A stretch of DNA of 64,000 nucleotides from Pseudomonas mohnii (GTDB lineage: Bacteria > Pseudomonadota > Gammaproteobacteria > Pseudomonadales > Pseudomonadaceae), in the NCBI RefSeq assembly GCF_900105115.1, contig NZ_FNRV01000001.1:6389501-6453500 (forward strand). The letters are read 5' to 3'. The notes beneath the pieces were generated by a model that was not told the origin of the DNA, searched no databases, and saw only the letters and a list, made by a program, of their open reading frames with translations. Positions within the stretch are counted from its first letter, which is position 1; the number at the start of each line of letters is the position of its first letter. This document shows, one piece after another, positions 51,852 to 59,260 of this stretch. The position numbers and the translations under genes were made by a program.

Positions 51852-52937
51852 ATGATCCGAAAGACACTGATCCTTGCTCCGCTGATGCTCGTCGCTTCAA
51901 TCAGTCAGGCCGCCGACACCGTCAAGATCTACAACTGGTCGGATTACATCGCACCGGATACCACCAAAAACTTCCAGAAAGACACCGGCATCGCCTTCAC
52001 TTACGACGTCTACGACAGCAATGAAACCCTCGATGGCAAGCTGATGACCGGCAAATCCGGTTACGACGTGGTGTTTCCGTCCAACCACTTCATGGCGCGG
52101 CAAATTGAAGGCAAGGCGCTGAAAAAACTCGACAAGAGTCAGTTGCCGAACTGGAAAAACCTCAATCCGGTGCTGCTCAAGGCCTTGCAATCCAACGATC
52201 CGGGTAACGAGCATGGCTTTCCGTATCTCTGGGGCAGTACCGGGATCGGCTACAACATTGCCAAAGTCAAAGCGGTACTGGGCGACAACGCCCCCGTGGA
52301 TTCCTGGGACCTGATCTTCAAACCCGAGAACATGCAAAAACTGCAGAAGTGTGGCGTGGCCATTCTCGACAATGGCCCGGAGTTGCTGCCCGCCGCCCTG
52401 AACTATCTGGGCCTGCCGCCTCACAGTAAAAAACCGGAAGACTACAAGAAGGCTGAAGCGTTGCTGTTGAAAGTCCGGCCGTATGTCAGCTATTTCCACT
52501 CGTCCAAATACACCAGTGACCTGGCCAACGGCGACATCTGCGTGGCCGTCGGCTTCTCCGGCGACATCCTGCAAGCGGAAAACCGCGCCAGGGAAGCCAA
52601 GAACGGTATCGACATCGGTTATTCGATTCCCAAGGAAGGTGCCGCGATCTGGTTCGATATGGTGGCCATGCCCGTCGACGCCCCGGACGAAAAGGCCGGG
52701 TACGCCTTCATGAACTACCTGCTGCGCCCGGACGTCATGGCCGATATCAGTAACTACGTGCATTACGCCAATGGCAACGAACAGGCCGACAGCTTGATCG
52801 AGCCGGCCATCAAGAACGACACCAAGGTCTATCCGAGCCCGGAAATGATGGGCAAATTGTTCGCGCTGGAAGCCATGCCGCTGGACATCGACCGGATTCG
52901 CACCCGCGTGTGGAACAAGATTCGCACCGGTAGCTAA
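51852..52937 (+). CDS. Polyamine ABC transporter periplasmic binding protein (PotF/SpuD-like)
   Basis: 361-aa periplasmic protein with signal peptide MIRKTLILAPLMLVASISQAA and mature start DTVKIYNWSDYIAPDT, the hallmark of PotF/SpuD putrescine- or spermidine-binding proteins. Further family segments are GYDVVFPSNHFMARQ, PYLWGSTGIGYN and CVAVGFSGDILQAENRA. It delivers polyamines to an ABC importer whose other subunits are not here. AGGA precedes the ATG at 51852. It is the last gene of the AraC/oxidase/cupin group. Confidence 0.9.
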   Translation: MIRKTLILAPLMLVASISQAADTVKIYNWSDYIAPDTTKNFQKDTGIAFTYDVYDSNETLDGKLMTGKSGYDVVFPSNHFMARQIEGKALKKLDKSQLPNWKNLNPVLLKALQSNDPGNEHGFPYLWGSTGIGYNIAKVKAVLGDNAPVDSWDLIFKPENMQKLQKCGVAILDNGPELLPAALNYLGLPPHSKKPEDYKKAEALLLKVRPYVSYFHSSKYTSDLANGDICVAVGFSGDILQAENRAREAKNGIDIGYSIPKEGAAIWFDMVAMPVDAPDEKAGYAFMNYLLRPDVMADISNYVHYANGNEQADSLIEPAIKNDTKVYPSPEMMGKLFALEAMPLDIDRIRTRVWNKIRTGS

Positions 52938-52973
52938 GCGGTTCAGACCCTCGGGACAGGACGTCCCGTTGCG

Positions 52974-53633
52974 TCAGCCGACCGGCTCGGCCTTGCAACT
53001 CATTTCCGCCGAGCCCGGCATCTGCAACAAGGCGTCGTCGCCTTCGTACCAGAAGCTGTAGCTGCCCCTGAAATCCTTGCCGCCGTATCGGGTGCCGATA
53101 GTGCTCGGCTGCTGATTCAGGGTGACGGAGGTGTTCGCCCACTTCAGGTACACGACAGCCGGGTTGACCGTAAAAAAGGTGGCCGCGACCAACGCGTTCA
53201 ATCCCGCGCATCGAAACGCCACGGGGCCTTCAGTCAGGCGGCTGGGATCTTTGGTCCTGGCAATGGCTGAGCCCTGGCGCAGTTGATAGGCGCGCTCGGC
53301 ATAACTACGGATCGTGCATGCCTTGGGTTCGCGATCCGTGGCGCACTGATTACGGGCGTCGAGCCAGAACTGCTGGTCGATTTCGACCTTGTTCCGAGGC
53401 GGTACGGCGTGGTCATCCGTCAGCACCAGTAGATAGAGGCGCTGCAGTTCGATGTCCATTTGCGCCAGCTGCGGGTCGCGACAGATCAGTTTTTCGATGG
53501 ATGCCCTGGTCGAGGCGCAATCGAAGCTGGTCTTGAACTCTCGTGAAGACGTGGCGGCACCGGCGCACAGGCTCGTTGCCGCGCACGCGCCGGCGGCGAG
53601 GAGAGAGGCCAAAAGGGGTGTGAGCGTTTTCAT
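52974..53633 (-). CDS. Periplasmic LprI-like/MliC-like two-domain protein
   Basis: 219-aa secreted protein with signal peptide MKTLTPLLASLLAAGACAATSLCAGA. The first domain is LprI/DUF1311-like (FDCASTRASIEKLICRDPQLAQMDIELQRLY, DARNQCATD). The second resembles MliC, the c-type lysozyme inhibitor (VAFRCAGLNALVAATFFTVNPAVVYLKW, YGGKDFRGSYSFWYEGDDALLQMPGSAEMSCK). Both families include lysozyme inhibitors, so the protein may protect peptidoglycan from host or competitor lysozymes. The fusion is noteworthy. Convergent with the PotF-like gene. Confidence 0.82.
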   Translation of the reverse strand: MKTLTPLLASLLAAGACAATSLCAGAATSSREFKTSFDCASTRASIEKLICRDPQLAQMDIELQRLYLLVLTDDHAVPPRNKVEIDQQFWLDARNQCATDREPKACTIRSYAERAYQLRQGSAIARTKDPSRLTEGPVAFRCAGLNALVAATFFTVNPAVVYLKWANTSVTLNQQPSTIGTRYGGKDFRGSYSFWYEGDDALLQMPGSAEMSCKAEPVG

Positions 53634-53771
53634 TCCGGCTTCACCTGAATCATGACGTCATGCCTGCGCAAACATTCGCTCGCACTGGGTGTATCGCAGT
53701 GTAAGGCAGGTATCGAAACCTGCCACACCCGGGGGACAAGCAGGGGGGCGTGATCAAGGAAAACGCGCTAC

Positions 53772-53996
53772 TCAGTCTTCGCGACGGATCGTGGACACGT
53801 CATTGGCGTTGACTCTGACCTTGGCTCCGGAAATGTCCTCGAACTCGAAGAAGCCGTCCTTGGTCTTGGTTTTAGGCATGTCCTTGGTCAGATACTGTGT
53901 GCCGTTCTGCAACGTCACTACCGTTGGCGTCGAGCAACCGGCCAGTGCCAAAAAGGCCGCGATTGCCAGGGGCAGGCCGAAAGTCTTGATGTTCAT
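53772..53996 (-). CDS. YgdI/YgdR-family small lipoprotein
   Basis: 74-aa outer-membrane-type lipoprotein. The signal ends in LALAGC and is followed by the small SH3-like fold of YgdR proteins (VVTLQNGTQYLTKDMPKTKTKDGFFEFEDISGAKVRVNANDVSTI). Start ATG at 53996 with AGAGG 5 bases upstream; a GTG two codons earlier is less likely. Function unknown; envelope stress links exist for the family. Confidence 0.88.
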   Translation of the reverse strand: MNIKTFGLPLAIAAFLALAGCSTPTVVTLQNGTQYLTKDMPKTKTKDGFFEFEDISGAKVRVNANDVSTIRRED

Positions 53997-54191
53997 ATCC
54001 ACCTCTCATTCTTCAAAAAAAAAGCTGCCATGGCCGCAAACGACCTCAGCTCTAACGCGGTTGGTGCCGCGCAAAGGCAGAAAGTTCGATATCCGCTGAA
54101 AATTACCGGGCGGTGCCGCCTTTTATCCCTTTTCGTTTGCATCGGGCAGGGCGTAACTGGTATCTGTACGCATAACCAGTATTCGCTTGCC

Positions 54192-55859
54192 ATGGCCCTT
54201 TTTCCTGTGACTGAAAACCCTCTCGACGACCCGTTCTATTACCTCAATAACTTCATGCAAGTGCTTGATTGGCTTGAGCATCGCTATGCCGATGTACTGA
54301 GCCTCGAGGAGCAGCGCTTCATTCGTGAATTCAATGGCCTGCCGCGTGAGTCCCGGGGCCTTCTGGTCAGAATGGTCATGCGCAAGGGCATTCACTTCAG
54401 GGCCGGCAAGCTGCATTACGTCGAGATCGGCGACATCGCCAGCGCTGCCGGCCCGTTACTGGCGCTGGGCTGGATCGATTCACAGGCGCCGTTGGCGCTC
54501 GAAACGCTGTTCGAGGTCTTGCTCAAGGCCGAGATCGTGCAATGCCTGGGCAGCGCCATCAATCAACCCAAGGGCAAAAAAGCCGACTGGTTGCCGGCGC
54601 TGAGCGAGCGCTATCCAGAAACGCAAAGCTTCCGCGACTGGTGCCCGGCACTGGACGATTGCCTCTACAGTCTGACCATCATGGGCCTGTGCGATCGACT
54701 GCGCTTGATGTTTTTCGGCAATCTTTACCAGGACTGGTCCGAATTCGTGCTCGCCGATCTGGGCATCTTCACCTACGAAAAAGTCGAGTTCAGCGCCGAC
54801 TCCCGCGGTTTGCGCAGCCGTGAGGACGTGGACGCCTGCCTGTTCATGCATGAGCAACAGCAGCAATTCGAGGCCGGTGAGGCGCTGGCGGAGGTCGTCG
54901 AGCGGATCAACGGCCTGACACTGAGCAATCCCTGGCTGCACAGACGTCGAGACAAGCTGCTGTTCCAGATCGGTCAACACTGCGAGCGGATTGCCGACTT
55001 TTCCACCGCGTTGGCCCTGTACCGCCAGTGCGCCTATCCCGGTGCGCGCCTGCGTCTGATTCGCGTACTGGAGCGCTGCGAGGAGTATGAACTGGCGCTG
55101 GACCTCGCGACTCAGGCAGGGCAATCCCCGCAAAGCGCTGCCGAACAGCAACAATTGCTTCGTGTGCTGCCCAGGCTGCGGCGCAAACTCGGCGGGCCGG
55201 CGACGAAGCGTGCATCCCCTCGGGAAATGGTGCGCCTGGACCTGCAATTGCCCAGGGTCGATCCGGCCTTGTCGGTGGAGTACCACGTCCAGGCGCACTT
55301 GTCTGAAGAGGCGGCGCCGGTCCATTACGTTGAAAACAGCTTGATCAATTCGCTGTTCGGCCTGTTGTGCTGGCCAGCGATCTTCGCGCCGTTGCCAGGG
55401 GCGTTTTTCCACCCGTTCCAACGCGGCCCGGTGGATCTGCTGAGTGAGGATTTCCACAGTCGACGTGCCGACCTGTTCCAGGGATGCCTGGCCGAACTCG
55501 ATGACGGGCGTTACCGGCGGACCATTGGTGAACGCTACGCGCAAAAGTGGGGCGTGCAGTCGCCCTTCGTGTTCTGGGGCGTGCTCAGCGAGGAGCTGCT
55601 GGAACAGGCCCTCGACTGCCTGCCGGCCGAGCACCTCAAGCATTGGTTCAATCGCTTGCTGCTGGACATCAAGGCCAATCGCGCCGGCATGCCGGATTTG
55701 ATCCAGTTTTGGCCGCAGCAGAAGACCTACCGCATGATCGAAGTTAAAGGCCCCGGCGATCGTCTGCAGGATAACCAGCTGCGCTGGCTGGAGTTCTGCC
55801 ATGAGCACCAGATGCCGATTGCCGTGTGCTACGTGCAATGGGCGGAGCAAGACGCTTGA
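54192..55859 (+). CDS. FAN1-type structure-specific nuclease (VRR-NUC domain)
   Basis: 555-aa homologue of bacterial FAN1, a 5'-flap endo/exonuclease that resolves DNA interstrand crosslinks. The N-terminus is PFYYLNNFMQVLDWLEHRYADVLS. A SAP-like helical region and a TPR-like segment (DFSTALALYRQCAYPGARLRLIRVLERCEEYELALDLA) follow. The C-terminal VRR-NUC active site has NRAGMPDLIQFW and RMIEVKGPGDRLQDNQLRW, supplying the PD and ExK residues at ~500 and ~517-519. The frame is open from 54030, but the ATG at 54192 gives the family N-terminus. It overlaps the downstream helicase gene by four bases, a pairing known for VRR-NUC genes. Confidence 0.9.
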   Translation: MALFPVTENPLDDPFYYLNNFMQVLDWLEHRYADVLSLEEQRFIREFNGLPRESRGLLVRMVMRKGIHFRAGKLHYVEIGDIASAAGPLLALGWIDSQAPLALETLFEVLLKAEIVQCLGSAINQPKGKKADWLPALSERYPETQSFRDWCPALDDCLYSLTIMGLCDRLRLMFFGNLYQDWSEFVLADLGIFTYEKVEFSADSRGLRSREDVDACLFMHEQQQQFEAGEALAEVVERINGLTLSNPWLHRRRDKLLFQIGQHCERIADFSTALALYRQCAYPGARLRLIRVLERCEEYELALDLATQAGQSPQSAAEQQQLLRVLPRLRRKLGGPATKRASPREMVRLDLQLPRVDPALSVEYHVQAHLSEEAAPVHYVENSLINSLFGLLCWPAIFAPLPGAFFHPFQRGPVDLLSEDFHSRRADLFQGCLAELDDGRYRRTIGERYAQKWGVQSPFVFWGVLSEELLEQALDCLPAEHLKHWFNRLLLDIKANRAGMPDLIQFWPQQKTYRMIEVKGPGDRLQDNQLRWLEFCHEHQMPIAVCYVQWAEQDA

Positions 55860-58135
55860 GCTATAGCATCGCGGTGCGGGCGCTGTGTGAGTTCACCGCC
55901 AAGGTCGGTGATCTCGACCTGCGCTTCACGCCGTCGCCGACCGCGCTGGAAGGCATCGTCGGTCATCGCACCGTGGCATCCCGGCGCAACGAGGGCTACC
56001 AGAGTGAAGTCGCGCTCGCAGGGCAATATCAGAACCTGACCGTCAAGGGCAGGGCGGATGGCTACGACCCCGGGCAAAACTGCCTCGAAGAAGTCAAAAC
56101 CTACCGTGGCGACTTGAGCAAGCAACCCGCCAACCACCGTCAACTGCACTGGGCCCAGGCGAAAGTCTACGGCTGGTTGATGTGCTGCAAGCTCGACCTT
56201 GAGCAGATCAACCTGGCGCTGGTGTACTTCGACATCGTCAGCGAAAAGGAAACCTGTCTGCTCGAAGCGTTCAGCGCCGCACAGCTGAAGCCGTTCTTCG
56301 AGGAACATTGCGAACGGTTCCTGCACTGGGCCGAGCAGGAAATGACTCATCGCGAGGCGCGCAATCGGGCGGCGCAGCAGCTGGCGTTCCCCCATGCCGG
56401 TTTTCGACCGGGCCAGCGTCATCTGGCCGAGTCGGTGTTCAAGGCGGTGAGCACGGGCCGCTGCCTGATGGCCCAGGCGCCGACGGGGATTGGCAAGACA
56501 GTCGGTACGCTGTTTCCAATGCTCAAGGCCCTGGCACCCCAACAACTGGACAAGGTGTTTTTTCTGACGGCGAAAACGCCGGGGCGCAAACTGGCTCTGG
56601 ACGCCGCCCAGGTGATCCTCGACAGCGCCGATGCGCCACCCTTGCGGGTGCTGGAAATGGTCGCCCGGGACAAGGCCTGCGAACACCCGGACAAGGCCTG
56701 CCACGGTGAGTCCTGCCCGTTGGCCCAGGGCTTCTATGACCGTTTGCCGGCGGCACGCCAGGCCGCCAGCGGGCTCAACCTGTTGAATCAGGGCGCCTTG
56801 CGTCAGGTTGCGTTGGAACACATGGTCTGCCCGTATTACCTGAGCCAGGAAATGGCCCGCTGGGCGGACGTGGTGGTTGCGGACTACAACTATTACTTCG
56901 ATTTCAGCGCCTTGCTGTTCGGCCTGGCCCAGGCCAACCACTGGACTGTCGCGGTGCTGGTGGACGAAGCGCACAACCTGGTGGAGCGTGGCCGTCAGAT
57001 GTATAGCGCCAGCCTCGATCAATCGACCCTCAACGGCGTACGAAAAACCGCGCCCGAAGCGCTGAAAAAACCGCTACAACGGGTCAATCGTGAATGGAAC
57101 GCCCTGCATAACCTGCAATCGGGCGCCTACCAGGCCTATGACAAGGCCCCGGAAAAATTGCTCCAGGCGTTGTCATCCTGCGGTGCCAGCATCGGTGATT
57201 ACCTGAACGATCACCCGCAAGGGCTGGACAGTGCGTTACAGAGTTTCTACTTCGAGATGCTGCAGTTCTGCCGAGTGGCCGAACTCTTCGATGAACAGTT
57301 TCTGTTCGACATCAGCAAGCGCGACCTCGACCGCAAACGATGTCTTTCGCAACTGTGCCTGCGTAACGTGGTGCCCGCCGGTTTCATCGGGCCACGCCTG
57401 ACCGCCGCACGCACCACCGTGCTGTTTTCCGCGACGCTCAGCCCTCGCCACTATTACGCCGATCTATTGGGCACACCGGCCAACACCGTGTGCATCGACG
57501 TCGAATCGCCGTTTCATGCCGACCAGTTGCAAGTGCACATCGTCAATCAGATCTCCACGCGGTTCGTGCATCGGGAAGCCTCGCTGGCGCCGATAGTCGA
57601 GCTGATCGCCAACCAGTTCACCCAGCGTCCCGGCAATTACCTGGCGTTCTTCAGCAGTTTCGACTATTTGCAGCAAGTGGCGCAGTTGTTGGCCGAGCGG
57701 CACCCGCAGATCAAATTGTGGTCACAATCCCGAGGCATGGGCGAGGCACAACGCCAGGACTTCCTCGACAGATTCACCGAAGACGGCGAGGGTGTCGGCT
57801 TTGCGGTACTCGGCGGTGCGTTCGGCGAAGGCATCGATTTGCCCGGCGCGCGGTTGATTGGTGCGTTCATCGCCACCCTGGGGCTGGCACAACTGAACCC
57901 GGTCAACGAGCAATTGAAACAGCGCATGGCCGCGATTTTCGGCGCTGGCTACGATTACACCTACCTCTTTCCCGGCGTGCAGAAAGTGGTTCAGGCCGCG
58001 GGACGAGTGATCCGCAACGAGCAGGATGAAGGGGTGGTGATGTTGATCGATGACCGTTTTGGCGAGCATAAGGTCAGGCAATTACTGCCGCGCTGGTGGT
58101 CGATTGCCCCAACGAATTTGCGTTCTGCGCCGTAG
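55856..58135 (+). CDS. XPD/DinG-like Fe-S helicase with N-terminal Cas4-like nuclease domain
   Basis: About 759-aa superfamily 2 helicase. The N-terminal ~170 residues resemble a PD-(D/E)XK/Cas4-like fold (KGRADGYDPGQNCLEEVKTYRGD, HWAQAKVYGW). Then come Walker A APTGIGKTVGTLF (~206), four Cys of an XPD-type iron-sulphur cluster (CEHPDKACHGESC and a fourth Cys in MVCPYYLS), DEAH box VLVDEAHNLVERG (~369) and motif VI QAAGRVIRNEQDEG. Start is TTG at 55856, overlapping the nuclease stop (TTGA), with GGAG 8 bases before; upstream starts lie inside the nuclease gene. It probably unwinds branched DNA for the partner nuclease. Confidence 0.88.
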   Translation: MSYSIAVRALCEFTAKVGDLDLRFTPSPTALEGIVGHRTVASRRNEGYQSEVALAGQYQNLTVKGRADGYDPGQNCLEEVKTYRGDLSKQPANHRQLHWAQAKVYGWLMCCKLDLEQINLALVYFDIVSEKETCLLEAFSAAQLKPFFEEHCERFLHWAEQEMTHREARNRAAQQLAFPHAGFRPGQRHLAESVFKAVSTGRCLMAQAPTGIGKTVGTLFPMLKALAPQQLDKVFFLTAKTPGRKLALDAAQVILDSADAPPLRVLEMVARDKACEHPDKACHGESCPLAQGFYDRLPAARQAASGLNLLNQGALRQVALEHMVCPYYLSQEMARWADVVVADYNYYFDFSALLFGLAQANHWTVAVLVDEAHNLVERGRQMYSASLDQSTLNGVRKTAPEALKKPLQRVNREWNALHNLQSGAYQAYDKAPEKLLQALSSCGASIGDYLNDHPQGLDSALQSFYFEMLQFCRVAELFDEQFLFDISKRDLDRKRCLSQLCLRNVVPAGFIGPRLTAARTTVLFSATLSPRHYYADLLGTPANTVCIDVESPFHADQLQVHIVNQISTRFVHREASLAPIVELIANQFTQRPGNYLAFFSSFDYLQQVAQLLAERHPQIKLWSQSRGMGEAQRQDFLDRFTEDGEGVGFAVLGGAFGEGIDLPGARLIGAFIATLGLAQLNPVNEQLKQRMAAIFGAGYDYTYLFPGVQKVVQAAGRVIRNEQDEGVVMLIDDRFGEHKVRQLLPRWWSIAPTNLRSAP

Positions 58136-58260
58136 GAGTTTTTACGTTAAATAACAAATACATACCTTGATTAAAACAACGATTTGAATAATTGGGGCCA
58201 GCACGCTTTATTGGAAGGGCTGGATATCACAACTCAATTCTTTGATAAGGAAATCAAGGT

Positions 58261-59163
58261 ATGTCAGATGTACCGAAATACAGTTACTCCTCAGACGACG
58301 TGATCAAGGCGTTCGACGAGATCTACCCGACGCTCTTTGCCGACAAAACTGCTGAAACCATCCCGAAGTTGCTGATCACCGCCGGAGTGGAGGGCTCGGG
58401 CAAGACTTACCTGCTGGAAAAGAGCTTGCTGCCATCCGGGAATTACGGGAACTACATTCGACTGTATCTGCCCGAATATCGAAAAAAACACCCGCGTTAC
58501 GACGACATGATCGAGTTAGGCGTTTTGCACGCCTACGAACATTCAGAAGCGTTTGCCAGGGAGCTTGGTTCGAAAATCTTCGCCAACGCGCTTTCTTATG
58601 GATACAACATCATCATGGAGTGCGCGTTCGATGACATCGGTTTTGCCGGATTGGCAAAATTTGTTCCTGGTTATCAACTCGAAGTCCATGTCGTGGGTTG
58701 TAATCACGCGTTCGCCCATCTGTCCAGCATCAAAAGAGCATTCTCCAGCCTGCAAAAGCAGGAGATGGAGCGGTTTGTCAGCTATTCGAGACTCGAGTCG
58801 AGCATCAGTAACGCCCCGGCGGTTCTCGTTGCGTTCGAGTTCATCGCAAAGACGGTAAGTGGCTCGCAGATCTTCTTGTACGAGCGTGGCCTGGGAACAC
58901 TGAGCGAACGGGTACTGCGTGCTCACAGCCGCTATACCCTGGACGCAAACGGGAACCTGAACGAAGCTTCAACGTTGCAGCCATATGTGTACAGCGCCTA
59001 TGACACAATCCTCAGGAGGTCCGTCTATTCGATGGAGGAGCGTGACGAGATGGTCAAGGAATGTCATCTACAGCTGCTTAAAACCAGCCAATATGACAAA
59101 CAGGTTCCTGATTTCGTCTACAACGACCTTTATTCCTATATCACCAAATACGTCTATCGCTAA
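58261..59163 (+). CDS. Zeta-toxin-like P-loop kinase
   Basis: 300-aa protein with a Walker A motif GVEGSGKTYLLEKSLL (P-loop at 42-49) and an arrangement like zeta toxins. An acidic/aromatic stretch (YRKKHPRYDDMIELGVLHAYEHSEAFARELGSKIFANAL) and YNIIMECAFDD, where zeta-family proteins have the substrate-binding region, are followed by LEVHVVGCNHAFAHLSSIKRA. Zeta toxins phosphorylate UDP-N-acetylglucosamine or related substrates. No epsilon-like antitoxin gene is adjacent, so it may be a chromosomal kinase with another role or a solitary toxin. The gene and its 125-bp upstream gap are AT-richer than the flanks. AAGGAAATCAAGGT precedes the ATG. Confidence 0.72.
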   Translation: MSDVPKYSYSSDDVIKAFDEIYPTLFADKTAETIPKLLITAGVEGSGKTYLLEKSLLPSGNYGNYIRLYLPEYRKKHPRYDDMIELGVLHAYEHSEAFARELGSKIFANALSYGYNIIMECAFDDIGFAGLAKFVPGYQLEVHVVGCNHAFAHLSSIKRAFSSLQKQEMERFVSYSRLESSISNAPAVLVAFEFIAKTVSGSQIFLYERGLGTLSERVLRAHSRYTLDANGNLNEASTLQPYVYSAYDTILRRSVYSMEERDEMVKECHLQLLKTSQYDKQVPDFVYNDLYSYITKYVYR

Positions 59164-59260
59164 GCCGGGATTGCAGGCTTTGAAGCAAACTGCCGGAATC
59201 ATGGCTTTCCAAATGCGGTTTGTCTCATACTCCAGAAATCAATGATGATGCGAGAACTCA

